Of a DNA stretch of 64,000 nt, positions 1-10,996 are shown one piece after another. The notes beneath the pieces were generated by a model. The model was not told where the DNA came from, did no database searches, and was given only the letters and a program-made list of their open reading frames with translations. Numbering within the stretch: the stretch's first letter is position 1; each line of letters begins with the position of its first letter. A program made the position numbers and the translations under genes. This DNA is from Sipunculus nudus (lineage: Eukaryota > Annelida > Sipuncula > Golfingiida > Sipunculidae): NCBI GenBank assembly GCA_026874595.1, contig CM049308.1:37721027-37785026 (forward strand), in the 5' to 3' direction.

Positions 1-1556
1 AGATTCATCTGAGGAATCTACATCCTTACCAAACTCCTCATGGGAGTCAACAGAGGAATTTTCCTCAGCAGAAACAAACTTCTGTTTGTCATAAGAGGAC
101 CTGGCCTCATTTGAAATACTCTCGAAAGAGTCATAAAGGGACTTAGCCCCAGTTAGAGAACACTCCTCGCAGGAGTCTTGAAAGGACCTAGCCTAAAAAA
201 ATCCTCGCAGGAATCAACTGATGTTTTTACCCCGCAATCTACGGATTCTTCTTTGGATTTAGACGGCACTTTAGTCAACAAAGGAGTTGTAGCCCTTATT
301 TACATGAAAAGAGCCTGGCTCTTGTACTACGCTATGCATAGATTTTGAAACAAAAGCAGAAGGTTTGCTATTAGTTTTATACGCAAGTTTCCAGCAGTCA
401 GATATTAGATGACCTTCCTTCTTGCAGTAATTACAGATTTTCTTCGAAAATGACTGGTCTTTGTTGAACTCAGACACAGTGGACGTGGACTGAGATGTAG
501 CTATGGGCTTTGCTGAACTATCAGGACGACTAGCACTGGGAGACAGCGCTGTAAACTTCTTTTGACCATACTGTTTTACATTCTTATTTGTGAATGACTG
601 GTTTGATTTGGTAGTAAAGGATATTTTGTGTGTCAATAAATAAGCATCAGCTAATTGAACAGCAATGTCAAGTGTTTCAGGACTTTTCTCATCGAGAAAA
701 GTTTTAACATCTGCGTTAATGCAGCGCTTAAATTCTTCAAGCAAAATCAACTGGCGCAAATTGTCATAATCTTTCATTACATTTTTAGAACTACACCAGC
801 GATCAAACAACTGCTCTTTTGTCCTAGCGAATTCTACGTAGGTCTGTTCTCTGCGCTTTTCCCAATTTCTAAGTTTCTGGCGGTAAGCCTCTGGAACTTA
901 CTCATAATCTTTCAGGATTAACCGTTTTAGCAGGTCATAGTCAGCAACAGCTTCTACTGAAAGCTCTTTATAAATTTCTCTGGCCTTGCCAGTCAATACA
1001 CTTTGTAACAACATAGTCCAATTTTCCTTAGACCATTTTAAATTTTCAGCTACCTTCTCAAGGTGGGACAAGTCGAATGTGTTTAGTAACATCAAAACTG
1101 TGAGTTGGGGCAGCCCTTAGACTATGTTCTACTTTAAGTTTTTCTAACTCCAATCGTTTTAACTCAATTTCTTTTTCTTTTTCTAGTCTGTCTCTTTCTA
1201 TTTCTTTTTCTAGTCTTTCTCTTTCTAACCTTTCATGTTCTTCCCTCTCTTCTCTCTGTTTTTTTCTTTTTCTTATTCTAACTGTTTTAATGCTAGCTCA
1301 TGTTGCATTTCTAACTTCTTTAATTCCAATTGCATAGCAAGGCTATCATTTTTTATGTTTTAATTTCAGTCTCTTCAATTAAACCTTTGCTAACTAGATC
1401 TTGCATGATTTTAGCAATGATATCAGGCTTTCTCAAAGCTTTTTTCACACTTAGCCCCAAGTGTTGTCCCAAACGCAACAACTGGTCTTTTGACAACTGT
1501 TCATGTTGATCAGGGTCCAGTTCGTCAACAAATGTGTCAGGTTTGAAATCTGCCAT
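1..1556 (-). pseudogene. gag: Retrotransposon Gag, interrupted
   Basis: Gag would form the particle and bind element RNA. The fragment starting at 1556 begins MADFKPDTF and resembles a SAP-like N-terminal domain. Positions 1350-1130 encode a Glu/Lys/Arg/Leu-rich coiled coil. Positions 1095-270 encode a capsid/SCAN-like region with motifs such as ENLKW, LLQSVL and FDRWCSS, then a zinc knuckle of form C-x2-C-x4-H-x4-C (CNYCKKEGHLISDC) near 430-390. Visible damage: a stop in the coiled coil, a frameshift there, a deletion near 1090 and an in-frame TAA at about 897. Left of 270 the reading continues in shifted frame as a Ser/Glu/Asp-rich segment with repeated DS-x-E-type units to the window edge. 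Assignment to gag is firm; the exact clade is not. Confidence 0.85.
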
Positions 1557-1697
1557 GTTAAGATGTCAAAACAATAACATAAAACCACTGAGATAAATCC
1601 TGTAAACAATGTACTGTAAACAATATGTAATCTTGTAAACAATGTATGATAAAACAAAGTCCAGGTCAAGGCGTAATAAATTTGAAAACTATTAAGC

Positions 1698-1715
1698 ATC
1701 CCGGACGAGCCCCCA
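1698..1715 (-). other. Primer-binding site, tRNA-Pro type
   Basis: On the minus strand this reads TGGGGGCTCGTCCGGGAT. It is the sequence known as the tRNA-Pro primer-binding site in gammaretroviruses such as murine leukaemia virus. It lies 6 nt inside the LTR end at 1722, the expected place for priming minus-strand DNA synthesis. The gap is slightly longer than usual. Confidence 0.85.
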
Positions 1716-1721
1716 ATTTTA

Positions 1722-2523
1722 TGTTACGGAGCCTAATATAAACAGATCACGTATGCGTGATGAAGACAAATTTTGTATTGGACATAAAATAAAATGAGAT
1801 TCTGTAACACTAGGCAGCATGAAATGTCTAGGGGAATGAATAAAGAAGTCAGTGGTTTTTTGTTAACAAATAACTATAATTTATTCTTAAAACAACCCTA
1901 ACAATACAATACACTAGATCAATACAATTATACAGTAAAACAGCGGTATAGCAACAAGTCAATACAATCACAGAGGAAATAATGTATGTGCACAGTACCT
2001 GGATGCCAACACCATCACAACGATAAGTCCTTTAAATGTAAACTCTCGGAGAATGACAGTCCATTGGAAAGTTCTTGCAACAACCCAGAAAGTAAACTGA
2101 AGTTCAAATGCATAAAATCCAGGAGAAAGTCTTTGAAAATGTATAATTGCCGCATTCGTCGGATAAGGTCTTAGAATCTGACACACGCTTCTGCGTCCGC
2201 TGGAATCTCTCTGCTCTCTGCCCTCCCGTTCTAAAAACACCCCCTGTTTATGCCTTCACACCCCAAGCCGGGAATTTTCCACTTCTCGAACAGTCTATAA
2301 GGTCTTTGACAACACGCGTTTCAGGAATTCTCTAGAAAGACATAGCCGTGTGTCTGTACACATCAGGCTCATCACGTGACCCACGACCAGGCGTGAAAGC
2401 CCAAGGCTCACATGAACATGCTCCAACCAGCACGGATTAAACACAGAATGTAATACGCGGCCAGACTTGAGTGCCGCAACGGGAGATACGCCCGTGTCAC
2501 ATAATAAAAGAGCACCTGTAACA
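1722..2523 (-). repeat. 5' LTR of the retrotransposon
   Basis: The LTR is bounded on the minus strand by TGTTACAGG (outer end, 2523) and CCGTAACA (inner end, 1722). These are short inverted ends with the canonical TG...CA. Length is about 800 bp. A minus-strand AATAAA at 1880-1885 could be the polyadenylation signal. A CATAAA-like box near 2250 is a weak TATA candidate. No second LTR is in the window, so ends were set from terminal motifs and the adjacent primer-binding site. Confidence 0.75.
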
Positions 2524-2541
2524 ATATATATAAATAAATAA

Positions 2542-2578
<37 letters not shown>
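2524..2578. repeat. (TA)n microsatellite with AAATA interruptions
   Basis: Alternating TA with a few AAATA units, directly abutting the outer LTR end. Reading frames here give only Tyr-Ile runs and are not genes. Confidence 0.95.
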
Positions 2579-2583
<5 letters not shown>

Positions 2584-2990
2584 AGACTATATTTCATAAG
2601 CCCTTCATAATATCCATAATATATAAATGATATCAACCATTAATGGTTAAACCAAAAATTTAAAATGCTGCTCTCTCTAATGACTTTGGGCCCCTGACCT
2701 GCTGTTTTATAGTTGGGCCCTATAAGCAATCTTTTGTGGTGACGGAGAACGCTTGATGAAAAGTTTGTGCAGTTCTCAGTTTCCTTTGAAACATTCCTTG
2801 ATCACTCGGCCCTTTCTATCTTAAACGGTAAAGTCAGGGTACACCAGTTCAGCGCAGGTCATCCACGTTTCATGCTAATTGGTCATCGTCATCTGCTGAC
2901 CGTTATTTGAGGAAGAAATCGAGACATGCAGCCATTGTTAGCCAGATGAAAAAACTTGAAATAAATTTGAAGTGAATTCCCTTTAAAAAC

Positions 2991-2995
<5 letters not shown>
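2579..2995. other. No gene seen
   Basis: AT-rich sequence with many stops in all frames. No recognisable gene, RNA or mobile-element end. Confidence 0.6.

Positions 2996-3040
<45 letters not shown>
2996..3040. repeat. (TA)n microsatellite
   Basis: Uninterrupted alternating AT of roughly 45 bp. Confidence 0.97.
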
Positions 3041-3042
<2 letters not shown>

Positions 3043-3860
3043 CAACCCTGGGTTTGCGGACACCTCATTGGGGCGGATACCCCGCATAACGGACAGTCTT
3101 CGGGACGACCACACGTTTTCACCGATAGCAAACGCCTCATGGATCTCATGCAGTCACACGTTCCAGTCACAAGGGACGTAGAATACACCTTTAATTCATT
3201 CTCTTTATGAACTTTTCCATCGCAAAGAAGGTAACAATACTAAGATTAAGAAATGATGAGAGATGATAGAAATCCTTTTAGTATCTGTGATTCTTTCAAG
3301 ATGAGGGAAAGACTGAATAATATCAATTTTCAACGACCATTTGAGAAATGCGTCGAACAACACACGACGTGTCTGCGAGTAAGTCCTGCCACTATTTTGG
3401 AATTTTGAATGTATATTTTACATCAAATAATGACGTTGATGACCCGATCAATATTTAATGTAACAACCCCATAAATGTAATTTTCATGGATGTTTGAGGC
3501 CTTCACTTATAGAACTAGGACACCGCCGGAGACAGCCTCATAAATAAAAAAAGGAGTTTTCATGAATGTTTAAGTCCATCACTTAGAACTTAAACATCGA
3601 CGGGCAAGACCCTCAATAGGGCGGACACCCAGCTATGACGGAAAAATCGACTGTCCGCTATAGAGAGGTTTCAATGTAAATTTCGTGGTGTCTGGTAGTT
3701 GAAAAGAGAGGTTTACATTCTCGTTTATAAGTTATATTGGTTTACTATATTAAAAAAAAAACAGCTTATATTAAATATACACAGAGTAGTCAATAACAAT
3801 AGATATCTTTGCAATGATAAGGTTACGAGACATAGTTCCCATGTTAATGATATATGGAAG
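3041..3860. repeat. Degenerate repeats, no gene
   Basis: No gene seen. Two related blocks at about 3478 and 3553 (both with TTTTCATG(G/A)ATGTTT followed by TCACTTA) form a ~75-bp direct repeat. GCGGACACC-type segments at 3057 and 3622 also resemble each other, suggesting remnants of one diverged dispersed repeat. Confidence 0.45.
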
Positions 3861-4091
3861 GACGGATCCAGGATTTTTTTTTTGCAGGGAGGGTCAACGG
3901 GTGTCATGCATAAAAAAATTTCTAAAAAAGGGTTGTTGGTATTGAAAGGAGGGAGAGGGGGGGGGGGTCCTCGACCCCAAAAAAACCCCGTCATGCATAA
4001 GATTTGTCTGAACAAAAGGCCGTTGGTTGAGAGCGGGGGGGGGGGGGGGGGGGGGGGTCGACACCACCCCCCCCCCCTGGATACGCGCCTG
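3861..4091. mobile_element. GGATCC-ended MITE-like element with G/C runs
   Basis: Bounded by GGACGGATCCAGG and CCTGGATACGCGCC, imperfect inverted ends of a small non-autonomous element. Inside are repeated ATGCATAA(A/G) segments, a run of 23 G (4035-4057) and a C run (about 4067-4077) that could form a hairpin. Related fragments lie at 5205-5330, 13975-14105 and 43975-44120. Superfamily not determined. Confidence 0.55.
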
Positions 4092-4529
4092 TATATGTGT
4101 GAAGGGCTAGTTTACCATCACCACGACGAAGGCGTGTTTCTGTGTGCAAGATGAGGGCTGTATTGGACGACCAGGAAATAACGGAGCACTTTTTTTTAGG
4201 CTTGAGACAGCCAATCAGAATATGATCTACTAACCCATACAACCGAGTCAGAGGTAGGACAACTCATCGGATGTGGCCTGACATCAGCTCTTTCTCTGTT
4301 ATCTGATTCCAGCAGAGAGTTTCTGAGATAACCTTATTTAAACATTGAGCCATATTACTCCGCGACCACTTGACACGGAAATCCTATACGCTGTCTGCCC
4401 ATGTGGACTTTTAATACTTCACAGTTTCGGGTTATCTTTGGAAGGCTGTGTACAAAGGTCAGCGTATGATTGCTAAACTTAAATCGACCCTGTGTGCTTC
4501 TTTTCACATGTGTTCCATTCCTAAGTCTC
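4092..4529. other. No gene seen
   Basis: Ordinary intergenic or intronic sequence up to the start of the segmental duplication. Confidence 0.55.
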
Positions 4530-4715
4530 CGATAAAAAGGTCATAAAATATTCGGAAAATACTCCTGGCCCTGAAAACATGGTTCTTTTATGAAGATATT
4601 ATTACAACCGGAGCATTTTTTAAACAGAATGCACTGTGAGTTCTATGTGCCTGAACGGAGGCAGCATAAATATAAAGAAGCCTCGCAAAGGAGATCCGAA
4701 AAAAAGCAAAAGCAG

Positions 4716-5023
4716 GTTGCTTGGAGAGGTTACGTCGGACTTATTATTCCCTCGCAACAACGCCTCCGTTCGTGCGTCCGTCTGTCCGTCCGTAATTGAC
4801 TTGTGGATCGATTTCAAGCCAAACCATTTGACCAAAACCTTTCATCTTGTACATATGGCTCACCCACCCATAGATGAAGAAATCGATTTAGTTTGAGGTC
4901 CCAGGAGCACACTGTGTAATACATCCAATTCTAATTAGGCCCTGTGCGAAGGGATACCCGCTTTGCGATGCCCTAGTTATAGGATGTTTTGATCTCTACA
5001 TCAGCGATGTATATTTCCTCTGT
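4716..5023. repeat. Unit A-specific dispersed-repeat fragment
   Basis: Begins near GTTACGTCGGAC and contains GTCC/GTCT tetranucleotides followed by TTTCAAGCCAAAC and ATGGCTCACC(A/C)-type phrases that recur at 35640-35780. It looks like a fragment related to the internal sequence of the Helitron-like family. At the matching position B carries the large ACGT-rich insertion instead. Confidence 0.4.
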
Positions 5024-5204
5024 TAAACAAACTGTACATCTCTTTGATTTATAATTAAGAACATGAATATTGACTGGATTCTGGATTGTTTACACCTAAA
5101 TTTTACATAATTCCCTTGCTGTATTTAAAAATGTAATCTGTAAAAAGAATCGGAATAATTTACTTTTTATATCGTAAAAATTTTTTTTTTTCAAAATTCA
5201 GTGG

Positions 5205-5330
5205 AAGAGCAGACCCGGATCCGGGGGAGGGGTCCAGACCCCCCTTTTTCAGCCACCAAAACCTTTTTAGGTGTTTAGACAATTTTTTTTGTACCGTGGA
5301 CCCCCCCCCCCCCTTTTCCGGACCTTTAAT
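5205..5330. repeat. GGATCC-family element fragment (A copy)
   Basis: CCGGATCCGGGGGAGGGGTCC followed by a T-rich core and a GGACCCCC run, related to 3861-4091. The orthologous B copy is at 13975-14105, so it predates the duplication. Confidence 0.45.
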
Positions 5331-5912
5331 TTTCTTTTAGGTCTTGTTAGTAGTCCTCCTAGGTTGGAACCCTCCTATTAATTTTAATTTGATCTACAAA
5401 ATCAAGCTTCAAAACACGTAACTCACCTGAGCTAATCGGGGTTTTAGGATAACATTCCTTTGTGCTTGCATGTATCCCAGAGTATGGCTCAAAGAGAGGT
5501 GGATTTTTATATTGTTGTGTTGTATGACTCTCACGTTTGTTTATCCCAGCGAGCTTCATGAAAAAAAACCGTTAGCATGTGCTTTGTAGTTTTTATATAG
5601 TTCATCTTCCTTTTGCCTCCGTGAAGGTTTTGTATATATAGCGTGGATATAAAATCATTTAATAGGTCAGTCAAAAAGCTTTTAGATTTTTTTACCCAGA
5701 TATTTGTTCTACTTCAGTAGGGTTATGGACCTAAACGCGTTGCCGCTGTAAACTGGTTACCCTATAATCTTTTTTTTCCGACTCTTTCCTTTTATCGCCA
5801 ATATCGTTCCTGACGGGACTTTCAACGTTCCACATGGCGTGTCTAGTGACGGACAGCCGGTGGTGGATCTCCGGCGTTAAAGGTTCTTTGGAAAACTTTA
5901 GGTATCATTTTA

Positions 5913-7182
5913 TTAGCTCAGCTGACTGAAAATCATCTGAGGTATAGCGATCAGCCGTCGTCTGTCTGTCTGTCCGTCTGTCTGTCCGTCCTTTAACAGG
6001 GCACAGATCGTAACCACTGAACCTAGAATCTGCTTAATTGATAACCAGGGAGGTCCATGAAAAGTCTCTTAGGAAATCTGAAGTTAAGTCTCTGTTTCCC
6101 ATATTCACTGAGCTATGGGGCTCAGAAGTACCCCCAGTATAATTAAAAATATGATACAAAAGCTCAAGTATCTGAAAAGCAAATGCATTGATCACCATGA
6201 TTCTGTGCATGCATATTCATTATGGAGTGTTTCATCAATTTCTGCAGACAGGTGGCGCCTCCAGGATTTAAAAAAAAAATGTTTACGCACTGTTTTCTCC
6301 ATTTTTGAGACCTTTATAGATGCGGTTGTCTGTGAACAGGGAACAAATACTAACCATTGGTCCTAGAATCTTCTTACTTGCCATCGAGGGAGGCCCATGA
6401 AGAGACTTCTTGGAAACCTGAAATTAGCTCTTTCTTACCTATATTCTCCAAGCTATGGGGCTAATAAGTACCCCCCAGAATAATTAAAAATATAATACCA
6501 AACAGGGCATAATCATAACCATTGAACCTAGAATCTTCTAATTTGACACTCATGGAGGTCCATGAAAAATCCCCTTGCAAACCTGAAATTAGGTCTCTGT
6601 TTCCAATATCCTCCAAGTTATGGGGCTCAGAATTATCCCCAGAATAATTAAAGTTTGATACAAAGCTCCAGTGTCTGAACAACTAATACATTGATCAACA
6701 TGTATTTTTTAGCATATTGATCATGGAGTGTTTCATCAATTTCCTGCAGACTAGTGGCTCCACCTGGATTTTTTTCGATTTGTTAAGCATTTTTTTCTCT
6801 CTATTTTTGAAAATTTAAAGATGCAGTCGTCTGTTAACAGGACACAAATCATAACCACTGTACCTAGAATCTTCTAACTTGACATCCTGAGAGTTCCTCA
6901 GAAGTTCTCAGAAACCTTAAATTAGGTCACTGTGACCTATATTCTCGGAGTTACAGGCCATGTTTGAGCATCCAAGAAATAATGCAAAATACACACAAAT
7001 TGCCAGATTCCTCGGGAACGGCTGAATGGATTGTCATAAATTTTGTTTGCTTATGGGTCTTGATGAACTTGAGCTAAATGCATGAACTGTGATGCCAACT
7101 TCATTATCTTTATTTGTTGTCTGTGCAAGGACATATTGTCTCCATGGTAGTCGGCTGAGCGTCATGACCCATGGGTCACTTG
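5913..7182 (+). mobile_element. Helitron-like non-autonomous element in unit A
   Basis: Starts TTAGCTCAGCTGACTG and ends with the perfect palindrome TGACCCATGGGTCA (7165-7178) followed by CTTG. A 3' hairpin just upstream of a CTRR-like end and insertion between A and T are Helitron hallmarks. Unit B holds the uninterrupted site (ATTTTA joined to TCTTTATAAG near 14692), so the 1270-bp boundaries are well supported and no target-site duplication is visible. A GTCT/GTCC microsatellite sits near the 5' end (5950-5990), followed by about four tandem units of up to ~340 bp (5992, 6334, 6500, 6837), each with CAGGGCACA-like and TATGGGGCT-like landmarks. Subterminal CAGCTGA motifs are inverted between the ends. 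No Rep/helicase frame is present. Resembles bivalve 'pearl' elements. Confidence 0.7.
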
Positions 7183-7494
7183 TCTTCATAAGCCTGTTCA
7201 AAACTTTATTGTTTTCGTGGATCTAATATATATACATTCCTTTTACTGAAACCATGGCAATAAAACTGCTGATACTTCCTAAGTCCAAACTCCCGCATTT
7301 TGCTTTTTTACAATCAAATTAATCAGTGATTAAACATATGGTAACAACAGTAAACTGTTTACACACTGCAATAATGAAGACTGTGTTAATAATGAAACAG
7401 GGATTACCAGAGACTGAAATGGACTGTAACTAAAATTGCAGGATATTAATTTTGAATGTAATATTACATTAACTGAGATGCAAATGGTTTATTA

Positions 7495-8019
7495 TAGTTC
7501 GTTTTAATCCCCTCATGTCCACCTTTTTTTTTGCTATGAAAATTTGTATTAGTTATTTGTCAAAGGAAACAATTAAAGTGTAGGTTATAGTTAAAAGACC
7601 TAATTTTCAATGAGATAAACAAATTTCTACGAAACAACTTATTAAAAAAATATGAGAAATCAGTCTACATTTTACAACATATCAGACCCACCTATGGCTG
7701 TCAAGGTCATTGGTCACATGCAAAAATAGCCTCAGTTGACAACTGCTGATTGGATGATGTCATGTAAACACACTAAAAAGATAACCATCTAAAACAAAGA
7801 TGGCTATACATGCAGGGACACATCATATCTGCCAGATCATCGTGATGAGACTAAAAGGTTATGAAACATAAACTGGGCATTTATTTGAAAAAAAATTCGT
7901 TATTGCCATATAAGGTTGTCACTTCCATACGTAGTTTTCTAAGAATTTATTGAAAAATATAAATTTCAAAGAAATATATTCCACAAAAACAGATGGACGG
8001 CAGGTGGTTAAACGAACAA
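7495..8019. mobile_element. 525-bp TIR element (MITE), TA target duplication
   Basis: Ends TAGTTCGTTTTAATCC and GGTTAAACGAACAA are inverted. The element is flanked by TA on both sides (7493-7494 and 8020-8021). Unit B has the empty site with one TA (about 14998). The TA duplication suggests Tc1/mariner-type mobilisation. The interior encodes nothing recognisable. Confidence 0.75.
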
Positions 8020-9064
8020 TAGATTATTTTTTTCAAAATATTAGAACATTAAATGTCTGTGTTTTACAACATCAATTTTCAATTTGTCTATCACTTCAAC
8101 AAGTGGCCTGCATACGACCTCGGATAGACTGCTTTGACCAGCTGCATTGTTTCTTTTAATTTAAAAGAAACAACTTTTACTTCTGGAAAAAAATCTTTAT
8201 CTTCTATATATACATATGTGATGTTACTGAATTAGGTATACATTAAAATATGTTTCCTGCGTGGACAGGGTTTATATAGTGTTTCATGTATAAGAACCAT
8301 CATAAGAATTCATTCTAGTTTAAATGCATGATCCATGTGCTGAAAATTTACAAAACGGCAATAATGAGGGTGAATGGTTTTGCTAGGGGAACAATATTAG
8401 AAACAGACGGCTTGCTCTAATATTTGTTTAGTTTGATTATAAAAGCACAGCTGTGCTTTGTAAGACAAGTTAAAAAAAAACATTGTATAACCACAGCTTA
8501 CATAAGCGTCAGGGAGGTGATATAAATAGCCCGTCCTAATAGAGGTGAAGGCGAAACGTGGATACCATTTCTAAAGTTAACTAATGAGTAGCCGTATTCT
8601 GCGAAGGCAAGATCCCCGTGAATGGGTTAATGATAGATGAAGGACAGATCTCAATTATTTAATCAACTTTTTTAAACGTCTCAAGTTCTTGCATAGATTT
8701 CAACTGATATCCCACGACTTGCGCATAATTGGCTGTTGAAGGAGGAAGTTGGATCCGCCATGCCCGGGACTGATAAGATATCTTGTTAAATCCAGTCAGC
8801 ACACAACTGGAATAGCACTCATAGAGCGCATACCTTCGCAAAGGTAAAACAATCCTGCCGGATCCGACCGTTATCCAGATCCGTACCAAAAATCTCATTT
8901 CCCTGGCCTTTGTTCGACAACAATATGAAATTTCTCTGAAATTGATTCTTTGTATCTTTTTTGGATCATTCTAACAGACTAACAAACAAACACAAACATA
9001 AATGAAAACTGTACCTCCTCTTCGGAGATCTTTAACCTGAATTTAACCTGATTTGCATCAATCC

Positions 9065-9390
9065 GTTTCCAAATTTTTTATTTGTCTCCGCCAGGGGGGT
9101 ATCCCAATCCGTGTATGTGTGTGTGTCTGTGTGATTGTTTACAACATAATGCACACAAACATGAGTGGAATCTCATGAAATTTCAGGGCATTCAGAAATG
9201 GGCAGGTGAAGAAGCGATAAGATTTTATTTTGGATCCGGCACATGATCTCGATTTAGGAACGTCATGAAGGAATAATAATAAATGTACAGTCACCTATAG
9301 TCACGAATAAATCTATGAATATGGGCGAACTGGTGAATGCAAATATGGTTTGGGAGACATTCCACAATAGGGGCCCCGTCACATGGCGGA
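9065..9390 (-). repeat. Dispersed repeat 'CTCCGCCAGG', copy in A
   Basis: Begins with CTCCGCCAGGGGGGTATCCC and contains TCATGAAATTTCAG, GATCTCGATTTAGGAACG and a CACGAATAAATC segment. The same family recurs at 16135-16400 (B counterpart) and, in the opposite orientation, at 36336-36675, 36820-37045 and 55041-55362. No coding capacity. Class unknown. Confidence 0.6.
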
Positions 9391-10996
9391 GGATTGCATT
9401 ACTTTGACTAAAGATTACTAGTTTGAAACTGAAATTAATCAAGTATTTTTTCCAGCTTAGAACAAAGGGTCACACCAAATAACCACAAATCAGGAACATC
9501 AGTCAGTAATTACCAAATAAAGAAATATTGGAGAGCATCTTCCAAGGGACGGTGGTCTTGCTATATCCGATTAAAAAAATCATAAAATGTTAGGAAAATA
9601 TCCTGGCTCTGAAAAGATTATTTTAATTATGTAGATAATTATCTTAAAATGATAATGTTACAACCGGAGCATTTTTTAAACAGAAGGCTCTGCTTGTTCC
9701 TAGTGCCTGAACAGAGGCAGCATAAATATAAAGAAGCCTCGCAAAAGCAGGTTGTTTGGTTCAACCCTCTACGACAAAGTTTTTCTGTAAAACTTGGGCG
9801 CGGTCGATCGCGGCAGACGTGCCGAAACGTACTTCAGAACGTATGGAACGTACAAAAACGTAGTGGACGTACAAAGGACGTACGAAGGACGTACATAGAA
9901 CGCGGGTGGTCGCCACCATTTCGTGACTTCGTTCTCGGCGTCTATATTGTACGTCCAAACTACGTTCATTGTGCGCTTTTACTACGTCCTCCGCGCCGTC
10001 TAAGCGTTTTCAATACGTTCTCTTTACGTCCAGGAAGTACCAAGTAGGTTCTCTTCACGTTCTGTGTACGTTCATGGCGTCTGTTGTACGTTTTCAGCAC
10101 GTTCTTACTACTTCTTAACGACGTTCTCAGTGCGTCTTATTTTTTAATAAATCCAATGTTGTATTTAAATAAATAGTTGCAAAAAAGTAAAATCCAAATA
10201 TCTAAACGTTACATAATAATTCATAAACCCAGTCCAAAATCCTTATTCCACAATACCCAAAACTTTAATAATTTATTGTAGTTTAGAAAAAAATAAAAAA
10301 ATATTACTATATATATACTAGTTTATTTCTTGTTTTCAGATGGTTACATCACTCTTCATTGGTGTGACAGTTGTCAGATAAAGGAAATATTGTGTATCTT
10401 GTTCGGTAGACCGAACTACTTTATTATAATCCGCTGTGCATTCATTAGCATAAGTAATCTGATATATATAAGTTGATGTATACTACAGTTAATCACAGGA
10501 AAATCCCTTTCATTTGAAACAACATAAAGGATATAAGCATAACACGGGGAACATGAATAACTAAGACTAATTGGCATGTGTTTATTAAATAGCTGTGAGC
10601 AATAACATTTTCGTATTATAAGAGCGGAAGCTAATGTATTATTTCATTTTTACCATTAAGATATTCTCATCCTGTACCAACTGTTAAACTTCGGTGTATA
10701 AATAAATTTGTAACTTTTATATTTTAATATTTACTTTTCCTGACCACATTTTTAGACTACGGGACAAGGGATATGTATAAGTAATAATTTCTATTGAAAA
10801 AGCAAATGCACAATCAACTTTTATTTATGACATTCCACAAAATTATAATTAACTTTACAAAAACACATTTTAACATAGCAACAATTATAATTGTTTAGTG
10901 TCTCTTGTTATGAACTGAAATGTAGCTTTATTGTATCGTTCTGGGAAAAAAACACTTGTAGCCATGGCACAGCGCCTACCTTGATAAATATGTTAC

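Larger units (their letters stand above)
1..2523 (-). mobile_element. Partial LTR retrotransposon (Ty3/gypsy-like)
   Basis: Reading leftward on the minus strand, the order is LTR, primer-binding site, then gag, which is the 5' half of an LTR retrotransposon. Protease, reverse transcriptase, integrase and the 3' LTR would lie beyond the left edge. The gag layout (short N-terminal domain, Glu/Lys/Leu-rich coiled coil, capsid-like domain, CCHC knuckle) resembles gags of invertebrate Ty3/gypsy elements. The gag frame is broken, so this copy is dead. It sits beside a (TA)n tract. Without pol the class cannot be proven. Confidence 0.85.
4530..9566. repeat. Segmental duplication, unit A
   Basis: Unit A aligns head-to-tail with unit B (9567-16600). 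Anchors are 4535-4715 with 9570-9762, 5024-5912 with 13800-14690, 7183-7494 with 14692-14998, and 8020-9566 with 15000-16600. The junction between units is near 9567. A holds two insertions missing from B (5913-7182 and 7495-8019) and a 308-bp stretch (4716-5023) with no counterpart in B. No protein-coding content was recognised. Divergence with many small indels suggests an old duplication. Confidence 0.8.

Noticed and set aside
2295-2636. 113-codon minus ORF with a Tyr-Ile run
   Set aside because: Produced by the (TA)n tract and the LTR end. The same applies to the Tyr-Ile ORFs at 2889, 17200, 33111 and 46864.
3699-4154. 151-codon plus ORF with Gly and Pro runs
   Set aside because: Runs through the MITE-like element and its homopolymers. 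Composition is an artefact.
9649-10047. 132-codon plus ORF and overlapping minus ORFs
   Set aside because: Cross the junction between unit B and the ACGT-rich element. Arg/Val/Tyr-rich composition follows the TACGT repeats.
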